Source: Eretmocerus hayati
Taxonomy: Eukaryota > Arthropoda > Insecta > Hymenoptera > Aphelinidae
Assembly: GCA_029851415.1 (NCBI GenBank)
Contig: CM056742.1
Location: 51,066,954-51,130,953 of the forward strand
Direction: 5' to 3'
DNA length: 64,000 nt
Part shown: piece by piece, positions 35,156 through 44,354 of the stretch
How the letters are laid out: each line of letters starts with the position of its first letter
Numbering within the stretch: position 1 is the first letter of the stretch
The notes under the pieces: model-generated
Told to the model about the DNA's origin: nothing
Databases searched by the model: none
Seen by the model: the letters and a program-made list of their open reading frames with translations, nothing else
Position numbers and translations under genes: made by a program

Positions 35156-36062
35156 ATATACGGGTTCGACACACTCATATTCTAATGTATTTTCAATTAT
35201 GTTATAACTCTTTCGTGATGCAAGAGCCTGATGAGGTCAACCAAGTTAGTTGACGAAACGTTGCAAGAAATAAAACACAATACAAGATCTTCTCGTGTAT
35301 GTCTTTGAAGCACTATTCCATCAGTCCTCTAAGATCAAGTTTATCAATCATTCGAGGACGAGTCAAGAATTTGAAATTGAAACGATTCCAATGATGTCGC
35401 CTCGACCGTTAATGGGCTGACAAGTTAGCGCGTCTGTCATCATTCTAAGGTAAGATAAGTTGAGTCAAGACTTGCGAACCTCAAGAGACACACGGTTGGA
35501 TTGGCTGGCTTGTCTCTGAGCTCACCCCAAGCTGCCTTGAGTCCGCGACGCGGCCCTATCAGTGTATTGTAGGATCCACTGGTTGAAAACCAAGCAGATA
35601 TGGTATGATACTTGTTAACTGATAGTCAATTTAGACCACTGTCAGGATTTTTTTTCTGTCTCCTGCACTCGTGTCCGCTAGGCTCAGTGAATCACGCTGA
35701 GGGCCGCATATATGGTGCGGCCGTTGGGATAGCTCATCGCCGGGAGTATAGTGGGCGAGTGCAAGGGGCGTGCTTTAGTACCACTTCGGTAAAAAAGTGA
35801 CATTCATCACTCGTGAGTTAATGCATGTGAGACTCAAACTCCCGTGTGCTTAGGGATCGTCCATAAATCGAGTAAGGGTGGGGGGGGGGGGTATTCCAAT
35901 TTCTTACGCTCTATTTGATTCAGCAATTTTCCTTTAGAAAAATCTTACAAGGGGGAGGCAAGGTCTGCAGTCATGAAATTTTAGTTCCCGGTCAAAAGTC
36001 CGAATCCATTTCTCCGAATGGACAAAACTCCGAAGACCATTTCTCCAAACGCCTTGGTGAAA

Positions 36063-37170
36063 AAAAGAGCGTAGCAGTACTGCGCAACTCCGTATTACGG
36101 TCGTAGAGGTACGGCCGTAGCACTACGGTCGTAATATTGGTCGTATTACTGTCGTACTACGCTCTTATATACGCTGATATCAAGGGTCTGCAGTGCTATA
36201 TGTATTCATTCATGGCATGTGGACTGCATTTATCTGTGTTTGATTTGTGGACGTGGTGTAAACAAACTCTTCTGCGGTAGCTGTTGAAAGTTGAAAATTT
36301 AACTTGGCAGCCTGCTGTGACGAAAATTTCCACAACTCGCTCTGATTAAAAAAAATGAATAAAAAAAAGCAGAGAGTGCTTAGTGAGTAGTGACTCAATT
36401 TACACTGCGGTGAAATTGGGCTAGAGTCTTTGTCAGTCTCTGTAAGATTTGCTTTGTTTATACCTGCAGGAGTGAGGTTAACCCACCCTACGTCTGCGTG
36501 GCAATAACGTGCAAGTGATGAGATGCTTGTTACTGAATGTGTCAAATGCACAGGCAACTCGATGCTTGATTCTCCACCTCACAGTCCTTCTACAAATCTA
36601 CATCCTCAGTCACATTCTATATCTCTGTCGAGTATCAAACAAAGTGCAGACACGCTGAAGATGTTACAAATAGAGTCTATGCCCAGCTATATGGGTAGTG
36701 CGATTCAGACCATGTATCCGAAATTTACCCCTGTGAACCTGGCCCGCCAAATTGGGCCAAAATATGCTTGTGGTAGGCCGGAATTTGCTGAATTTGCTTG
36801 TCCAAGTCTCGAATTTTGGGCCGGCTGCGTATTTGAGTTACGAGCCCTCAAAGTAGCCCAATTCCACCCCCACTCCTCCCTCCGTACACTTACAGAAGTG
36901 CCCAGATGTTCGCGAATTTAGCTGCTGGAGGGACGCACGCGGGCTCAAATTGAAGCTTGAATTTTGGGCCATCGCAAGCAAATATAGAAAAATCGAAGTA
37001 ATTACGTTGAAGTACCAAAAAACTGCTCGCAGTGTCCCCGTGTATAAGCATACGGGCGTGTGGTCGGCGGAGAGGGGAGAGTGAGGGAGAAGAGGAGAAG
37101 CCGCGCGCAGACGTATCATCGTTCGAAAAACTTGTCTGCTGCGCTGATGATGTGCATCTAATCGTCGTCG
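36063..37170. repeat. Left arm of inner foldback pair
   Basis: The arm runs from AAGAGCGTAG, through an array of TACGGTCGTA-like decamers (36090-36165), to ACTTGTCTGCTGCGCTGATG. The matching right arm is 39426-40457. The open frame at 36523-36921 is mirrored at 39468-39905, so it reflects arm identity, not a gene. Confidence 0.8.
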
Positions 37171-37446
37171 TCGTTTATCACGCTGTGTTTACACCGGTGC
37201 CGAGGTCGACGAGCACCCTGGGCACTGGCCCTGGACTCTCGGTGCTCTTTGGATGAATGCGTGTGTTACAGGGAGAAGCTGCGTGTCATCCTGGACGACG
37301 TCGCCAACATGTGCTGTGTGCCTGTGCACCACGACGCCCGGGGCTCCACGCCCGACCGGGTGCACCGGTGGTGGTCTTCTTGCCCAGTCCTCTATCAAGC
37401 TACGTCTTTTCATGCACCTTGCGCTCTAAGCCAATATTTGATGTAT
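37171..37446. other. GC-rich unpaired segment inside the foldback
   Basis: This segment has no partner in the right arm and is far more GC-rich than the intron around it. A plus-strand frame at 37249-37455 includes REKLRVILDDVANMCCVPV after an acceptor-like TGTGTTACAG. It may be a captured exon fragment, or simply GC-rich sequence; I recognise no family. Confidence 0.35.
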
Positions 37447-38598
37447 CCCTATTGAAAGAGGCCGAGTCGGTGACCGAGACGGTTGACCGAGTCGGTGTAC
37501 GGAGTCGGTGACTGTTTCAGTTTACCGACTCGGTCACTTCGTATGGAATGGCCCCAAATGCCACGAAACGAACAATAAATGATAAATTATTGTCAGAGGT
37601 TAATAGAAAAATTTAAAAAAAATAGAAAAAAACATGCCCGGCTATTTTCACAATTTTGACGCGAGTGGGGTTCGAACTGGCAATCTCTTGCTTACGAGTC
37701 CAAGCACATGTGCCCGGGGCCAGCGAGACATCTTACGAGAGAGGGCTTAGTGAGCCTACTTGGAGTGTGACTCATAGGAAGTACCTAAGATCTGTTTATC
37801 ATCAGTTTTATCATGAGTTGATCATAAACTCTGGCGCCAGAGCACTGAGTCAAGCCGTAGCTAGGATGGGACTTGGAATATTTCTAAATCTGGCTGCTTG
37901 ACCGAGTCGGTCGACCGACTCGGTCAACCGAATTCAAATTTTCGCGGGAAAGCAACACGAATTAAACTAGGAAAATTTTCAAAATTTGACTGGTTAACCG
38001 ACTCGGTGTTACTTTCCCGTGAAAATTTGGATTCGGTTAACCGAGTCGGTGTACCCTGTCGGTAGCATAGAGATATAATATATAGATATGTATTATATCT
38101 CTATGGTCGGTAGTTAACCAGCCAAATCTCGGAAATTCCCAAGTCCTATGCGTGTTGCTTTCCCGTGAAAATTTGAATTCGGTTGACCGAGTCGGTCAAC
38201 CGACTCGGTCAAGCAGGCAGATCTAGAAATATTCCAAGTCCCATCCTAGCTACGGCTTGACTCAGTGCTCTGGCGCCAGAGTTTATGATCAACTCATGAT
38301 AAAACTGATGATAAACAGATCTTAGGTACTTCCTATGAGTCACACTCCAAGTAGGCTCACTAAGCCCTCTCTCGTAAGATGTCTCGCTGGCCCCGGGCAC
38401 ATGTGCTTGGACTCGTAAGCAAGAGATTGCAGGTTTTTCTATTAACCTCTGACGATAATTTATCATTTATTCTTCGTTTCGTGGCATTTGGGGCCATTCC
38501 ATGCGAAGTGACCGAGTCGGTAAACTGAAACAGTCACCGACTCCGTACACCGACTCGGTCAACCGTCTCGGTCACCGACTCGGCCTCTTTCAGTAGGG
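37447..38598. mobile_element. Nested foldback with ACCGAGTCGGT arrays (~1.15 kb)
   Basis: The ends CCCTATTGAAAGAGG and inverse (one mismatch) are flanked by ATGTAT (37441-37446) and ATGTAG (38599-38604), a plausible imperfect 6-bp target duplication. The arms are nearly identical and contain about a dozen or more copies of ACCGAGTCGGT or its complement ACCGACTCGGT. Both arms include a tRNA-like segment. The tip is a TATAATATATAGATATG-type hairpin at about 38070-38105. Confidence 0.85.
37655..37735 (-). repeat. tRNA-Thr-like segment in left foldback arm (mirror at 38355-38435)
   Basis: Read on the minus strand, GTGCTTGGACTCGTAAGCAA then GAGATTGCCAGTTCGAACCC resembles the anticodon arm (CGT in the loop) and T arm/B box of a tRNA-Thr. 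A degenerate A-box-like region (CTCGCTGGCCCCGGGCAC) lies upstream. No acceptor stem closes, so it is a SINE-like remnant, not a functional tRNA gene. Confidence 0.45.
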
Positions 38599-38604
38599 AT
38601 GTAG

Positions 38605-39425
38605 ATTGAGCAAATAAGATTCTATTCAAAGGCCTGGGAGCTTCAGAGTCACATTCCTATCTTTTCGATATTGGGAAATTGTCATCCAACTTCCTTGTGT
38701 TAGAGCTCTGTTGCATATTCTTCCAAACAAGGAGGCAGGAATTCCATCACTTGAACCTGCCATCTCTTCATGCATCAATAGCATTTCAATGAAAAGAATA
38801 ACCCACCACTTGATCGTTCAATCAGTTCGAAGTGTAATATTAGTGATGCAAAACTTGAGTGACTCAATATTCTCAGAAGCGCTTTGACTCCTACAATTTC
38901 CAAGATGAAGATCTGTTTGGAGTTTCGTCAAAGCTTGAAAATGAGAACTTGTCATTGTTAGTGTGGGGATAAGGTCATCCTGACAAATTTGGATGTTCTG
39001 ATATTCTTTAGTTCAATTCTACAGTAAACGCTATATCATTTCACTCACAGTTCTCATTTGAGTGTCTCATCTATCATTTTGTAAACTGATATCCGAGTCT
39101 ACACATGACCAACACTTCAAAATCTTTTCACCTAGCAGCGATTGCCTAGAAGTCTTGCATGTATACTAACAGTGTTGCAATGAAAAGACCTCAAAGCATT
39201 AATAGCCTGCACCAGATAGAAGTCAATGAATCTAAGTTGATGTCACTATTCTATCGTTCCCCTCTCAAAGTCAAGGGTAGAGTATTTCTTCACCGATTCC
39301 AAAAGAATATTATTTAAACAGTGTGGGTATAGACAATTCAACTTAGACTTTGCATGGCTCAAACATGAGATATGTAATTAGCCATAAATGATTGGCAGTA
39401 CTTTAAATGATCACTAGCACAATAT
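38605..39425. other. Unpaired right-hand part of the foldback loop
   Basis: AT-rich, no partner in the left half, no gene recognised. Confidence 0.4.
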
Positions 39426-40457
39426 GTGACTTTTGATTATGTCTCTATTCTGACGACGACGATCAGATCAGATGCTGCACATCAGCGCAGCAGACAAGTT
39501 TTTTGAACGATGATGCGTCTGCGCAGGGCTTCTCCTCTTCTCCCTCGACTGTCCCCTCTGACTGTCTCCTCTTCTCCCTCGACTGTATAAGCATACGGGG
39601 ACACTGCGAGCAGTTTTTTGGTACTTCAACGTAATTACTTCGATTTTTTTATGATTGCTTGTGGTGGCCCAAAATTCAAGCTTCAATTTGAGCCCGCGTG
39701 CGTCCCTCCAGCAGCTAAATTCGCGAACATCTGGGCATTTCTGTAAGTGTACGGAGGGAGGAGTGGGGGGGTGGAATTGGGCTACTTTGAGGGCTCGTAA
39801 CTCAAAAACGCAGCCGGCCCAAAATTCGAGACTTGGACAAGCAATTACAGCGAATTCCGGCCTACCACAAGCATATTTTGGCCCAATTTGGCGGGCCAGG
39901 TTCACAGGGGTCCGAAATTTTGACTGAGGATGTAATGTAGATCTGTAGAAGGAATGTGAGGTGGAGAATCAAGCATCGAGTTGCCTTTGCATTTGACACA
40001 TTCAGTAACAAGCATCTCATCACTTGCGCATTATTCCCACGCAGACGCAGGGTGGGTTAACCTCACTCGTGCAGGTACACAAAACAAATCTCACAGAGAC
40101 TGGCAGAGACTCTAGCCCAATTCCACTGCAGTGTCATTGAGTCACCACTTACTAAGCACTCTCTGTTTTTTTTCTTTTTATCAGGGCGAGCTGTGGGAAT
40201 TCTCGTCATAGCAGGCTGCCGAGTTAAATTCCCAACTCTCAACAGCTACAGCAGAAGAGTTTGGTTATACCATGCAAAGTGTCAAACACAGATAAATGCA
40301 CTCAACATGCCATAAATGAATATATATAGCACTGCAGACCCTGATGTCGGCGTATATAAGAGCGTAGTACGACAGTAATACGACCAATATTACGACCGTA
40401 GTATGATCATAAGACAGTAGGCTACGGTCGTAGTACGACCGTAATACGCTCTTTTTA
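39426..40457. repeat. Right arm of inner foldback pair
   Basis: Reverse complement of 36063-37170, ending in the inverse TACGACCGTA-type decamer array (40360-40457). The arms differ by small indels and substitutions. Confidence 0.8.
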
Positions 40458-41199
40458 CTACCAGGGCGGACAAAATCTGAAAAATATTTTTAAAATTTTT
40501 GAATTAATCAACTTCGACTACTCATAAATGGATAAAACGACTCAAAATTAGCATTGAGAAGCAACATGTACTATCAAATATATAAAATCAGTCAAGAATC
40601 AATCACATAAATATTTTATAATTTCACATCGTGATCACTAACTACACGCATTACACATACGTTCAAAATATTGCACCAGTAATTATCAAGTATTGAAGTA
40701 GTACACATGTCAAATTTACCATGTTCTACTGAAGGTAGGAGATCAACGAAGGGTTAACAGCTTACAATATCTACAAAATCTCCAGGCCTGAAAATCTCAA
40801 TGAGATGCGATTGGAATGTTGTGTCCCACAGCTCGCAAAGAGCCTAGAACCCTTACATCCTGATCATGACTAATCGTGATCACCCGTGATGATTTGCAAA
40901 CAGCGTTGCAGATCCAACCATTTTATCTCAGGAAATTTTTCCCGGCACTGTTTCCGATTGAAAATACACGAATCCGCCCAACAAACGTTTCTCCGCCACA
41001 ATCTTTGGCTCCATAGTAGACGCGAAAATGATTTGCGAGTACTATGGCGTATATTGATCGCAATTAGCCGATCGATTGGAGCCACGACCAAGTAAACAAT
41101 AAACGACTCACTGTAGCGATTTTGAGTGGGGTGGAATCATATTCCGCAATTTCGCTTCACATAAACATTTGAATTGTTATTATTTCGATTTTTGTTAAT

Positions 41200-41365
41200 T
41201 GGAGTTTTGACCATTCAGACTCTTCACCGTTCAGACTTTCTACCATTCGGAGTTTTGTCCATTCGGACTTTTTGTTTTCGGAGAAATGGTCTTCGGAGTT
41301 TTGGTCATCCGGAGTTTCGTCCATTCGGAGAAATGGATTCGGACTTTTGACCGGGAACCAAAATT
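41200..41365. repeat. TTCGGAGTTTTGTCCA-type short tandem repeats
   Basis: Degenerate ~20-22 bp units such as CATTCGGAGTTTTGTC, CATTCGGACTTTTTG and CATCCGGAGTTTCGTC follow one another. The inverse pattern at 35990-36051 is much shorter, so this arm has expanded. Confidence 0.65.
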
Positions 41366-41703
41366 TTTGATGAAATGACACACCAGGGAGTGGAAGGTTT
41401 CTTTAGTCTCTAGTATTCCGAATCTCTATTATATGCATTGAAACAGGCGTATCAGTTTGGGTCCTTAAAACCCAAAATCGGTCGATGAGATACTCCTCCA
41501 AGATTAATTTCACTCAAGTAGAAATATTCGCCCTTGAAATATCATTGAGCCTACCCAAGGCATGAAACGCGTATTTTATTCACAGATTGAAGGGTCATAC
41601 CCGCATTTCATCTCTTCAGCGACCTGTATATTGATCTTGTAAGGCCCAAAATGGTTAGTATGGTACTCCCTTTGGTATGGTTAAATGTGTACATATTATT
41701 GAC

Positions 41704-41905
41704 CTATCGTGACATCATGTTCACCAACAAGAACACCCATTTGGCTCGTATCATTCAAGCCTCTCATGCAATGTGCAGCTGTGAGCACATGATGGTTTGA
41801 GATGATGGTGGCGCCGCAACGAATGTGCCGGTGCGTAGCAACTATAATTCCAGCCATCATTGGGAATTCATTGACTCCGGTTTCGTCACCTCCCACAATT
41901 TTAGT
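41704..41905 (-). CDS. Trypsin-like serine protease, exon 1 of the catalytic domain
   Basis: Exon of 202 bp after the acceptor TTATGTTTCAG, ending at a GTCAAT donor. It encodes TKIVGGDETG, the zymogen activation site, then NEFPMMAG, CGATIIS and VLTAAHC with catalytic His57, ending GEHDVTI plus one base of the next codon. Together the four exons give about 243 residues with His, Asp and Ser all present and no stop. The subgroup (ETGVNEFPMMAG, CQYDSGGP) resembles hymenopteran secreted or venom-type S1 proteases, which often carry an N-terminal CUB or similar pro-domain. Upstream exons with the signal peptide and pro-region were not found with confidence. Confidence 0.85.
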
Positions 41906-44186
41906 CTGAAACATAATCATCAACCGACATATAGAATTGCTTGATCGAACACTTCTCACCTCATTTTCATGCAGTAGAACTCAAGCTCCAAACACACTCT
42001 TTGAAAAGCCGCAATGTTTTGATCAAATGCCACAAAAAGCTCAAATCTATAAAAGTACCTTGATGAATCTATGTGCAAATTGCGAGAGGATCCGATCTCA
42101 TTGCTATCTCCCTTGTACTTTTTCACGAATGGATTTATCTGAATCGGATTAGCTTCTGGTTTCTTATATAGCAATGCACTGAGCTTCTCCCGTTGATCGT
42201 TCTATAAGATTAGCTTTTGCGAAGGGATCTAGTCACGCCTGTAACTCTAACCCACTTTACTATTGCGCACCAACTCAATTTGCAGAATACGACTAAACTC
42301 AAAAAATGAGCTGATGCATCAAGTTATGGTCAAGTGGAGCCGAGCTGTTTCATCCCTATGAAGCGTCTATTTCATCTAATACTGGAAGCACATAATGATC
42401 TACGATAACGGATTGAGGCTTTAACTTTCCATTATTTCAGTATCGTTATATACGCTTTTATTGCACTCCGCCGAGCTAGTGCTTCCTCCACCGTAGATCT
42501 AGTTCCATGGATATTTTTTATGGCTTCCGATATTTGGGCTCCGATTTTACCTTGGGTATTATTACTCTATGGGTTATCTTTGAGCAGAGGGCTCTGATCA
42601 TCCCACTGCGTTTCATTGGACGCTTGAGAGCGAGGGGGCTTGGCCATCTTTGTATACGGAACAAGTGACCATCTAGATGTAAGTGTGACACCACTCGCGG
42701 GAAAGGGTTGAGTCTGTTTGCCACCTAGCGGTGGTCACTCACAAATCGTTGGTTAGAGATGGCGATAACTTAATCAGCGCAGTGCTTGCCTTTGTTCCCT
42801 GATGTCTGATGCATATCTCGCATACGTGACTTCGCAACGTAGTGGCGCCATATTCTAATACGAGACACCCATGCATAACTTATCATTCGGACCACCCAAC
42901 GCACACGCGTCTTGGCTAATTTCTAATACAACGTGCATTTTTTTCTTTGAAAATTTTCATCATAGTCCCGTCCGCGTGGACGTTTTCGCTTGTCCGTTGC
43001 GTACATCAGCTGTATATCAGAAGATACTGGGCCAAAAGTGCCTACCGCAACTTTAATGTGATCTGGAAAATAATGGTAATGAGAAAAGAGTGGGCATGTT
43101 TCGACAATGATTTGTATAGGTGGGCTCGGTTTGACGTTCTGTACGAGGGACAAACAAAAAGGTCTGCGCAAAACTAACTATGGGTACACGATACTATCTG
43201 CTTTACACTATGCCAAATTGTACAATGCTACACAGCACAGTTCATAAAATTGCGTATGTATCTCGTTGTGGAAACGCGGGTCCACAATCTACAATTCCCA
43301 CATCCTCGGTGACGAGCTTTGCGAATGAATATGAACAGTGTACATATTTATTCGTGCGGGTGCGGGTACATTGTACGCGCACTGGCAATAGCAAGCTTGA
43401 GTATTAGCCTCGATCAGTTTCTAAGATGTGATGTCGTCGCTCCACGAATATAGCTCATTGAGATTTCGTGTTAAGTTTCCATTTGAGCTGCGATATCTAA
43501 TAAATACCAAAATGATTCGGAGTCAGATGCTCGAGTGACCGTGATTTGTTATGGAAAATTATTCCGTGTTTTTGAACAATTAAATATCTTCCTCTGAAAA
43601 TTAGAATGTCCCAATCCTATGTGAGGATATCTCTGAAACTTTTGACATTTGCTGTCACAGCTCAGCCAAACTGGTTGTTGGACGTTCCTTCAGGTCGAAC
43701 CTATCAAACTACCTTCGTTCGAATGTCCTGAAAGTGGTCAACAACTTAGAGTTTGATTGGTGGATGTAGGCAGATATATACTAGAGTCAATCATATGCGA
43801 GAAAACACCCGATAATCGAGGAATTTACGTGTCACGGCGTCAGACTCTTGAAATTTGGCAGGCTCTCGTGAGTGGAGCGGCTCTGATCAAATTCTGTAAC
43901 TTCTCAGACTGATTTCTAATGGTCCAAAGTTATGATTTTCCTAGTGGAGAAGGGTGTGCCTCATTGTGCTTAGCCGTGACACGTAGAGATGTGAGTGTCA
44001 CAGATTTTTGGGAAAAAATTCTTTTTTTTTTTTCTTATGAAAGGGAAAAAATTCTTGAGTCGCTTTAGACGCTACAGCTCATGGAGCGTAATCTAGAGAC
44101 ACTGCGGAGAATCTTTATCGTATTCTCCATGAAAAAACGAAAAAATTGAGCTGCTGTAGACCTATGTGCTTTGACGGGAAAGCCAC
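41906..44186. other. Region expected to hold the protease's 5' exons; none certain
   Basis: A minus-strand frame at 41956-42174 ends at a possible donor (ATGAG|GTGAGA) 55 bp before the IVGG exon, but that frame does not join in phase. No signal peptide or CUB exon could be recognised. No repeats are obvious. Confidence 0.35.
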
Positions 44187-44354
44187 TCTCTCAACATGAA
44201 TCAGCCAACACAAACGGATTTTGACTGAAAATCAGCTATTTCAGCTGATTCTCAGCTATTGTAGCTGATTTTCAGCTATTGTAGCTGATTTTCAGTGAAA
44301 ATCCGTCCACGTTAGCTGCAAATCAGCTAAAATAGCTGATTCATGTTGAAAGAG
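44187..44354. repeat. CAGCT-rich hairpin element (~168 bp)
   Basis: The ends TCAACATGAATCAGC and inverse enclose a run of TAGCTGATTTTCAGCTATTG-type units, so both the whole and its parts are palindromic. No coding content. Confidence 0.7.

Larger units (their letters stand above)
34600..35976. other. Protease intron, 3' part: SINE fragments and repeats
   Basis: Intronic sequence (minus-strand gene). It contains two tRNA-like segments (34855-35010 and 35030-35100), a fragment of the AGGTAAGTGTACCC family near 35108, a GGATCGTCCATAAA string and a G-run near 35855-35890. No exon is visible. Confidence 0.5.
35977..41365. mobile_element. Giant compound foldback in the protease intron (~5.4 kb)
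   Basis: The outermost inverted match is AAATTTTAGTTCCCGGTCAA at 35977 against its inverse ending near 41365, both followed inward by TCCGAATCCATTTCTCCGAA. A second, longer pair of arms lies inside: about 36063-37170 and 39426-40457, starting with TACGGTCGTA-type arrays. The 37447-38598 foldback sits in the loop. Two interpretations are open: one complex element, or a TCCGAATGG-type element that received a second one. No transposase. Confidence 0.75.

Noticed and set aside
37655..37735. Functional tRNA-Thr gene
   Set aside because: No acceptor stem and a disrupted D arm; present in both arms of a foldback, so it is a remnant.
36523..39905. Similar 132- and 145-codon frames
   Set aside because: Mirror images in the arms of the intron foldback; no domain and no splice context.
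41956..42174. Minus-strand frame as pro-region exon of the protease
   Set aside because: The donor next to it would join the IVGG exon out of phase, and no signal peptide is visible.
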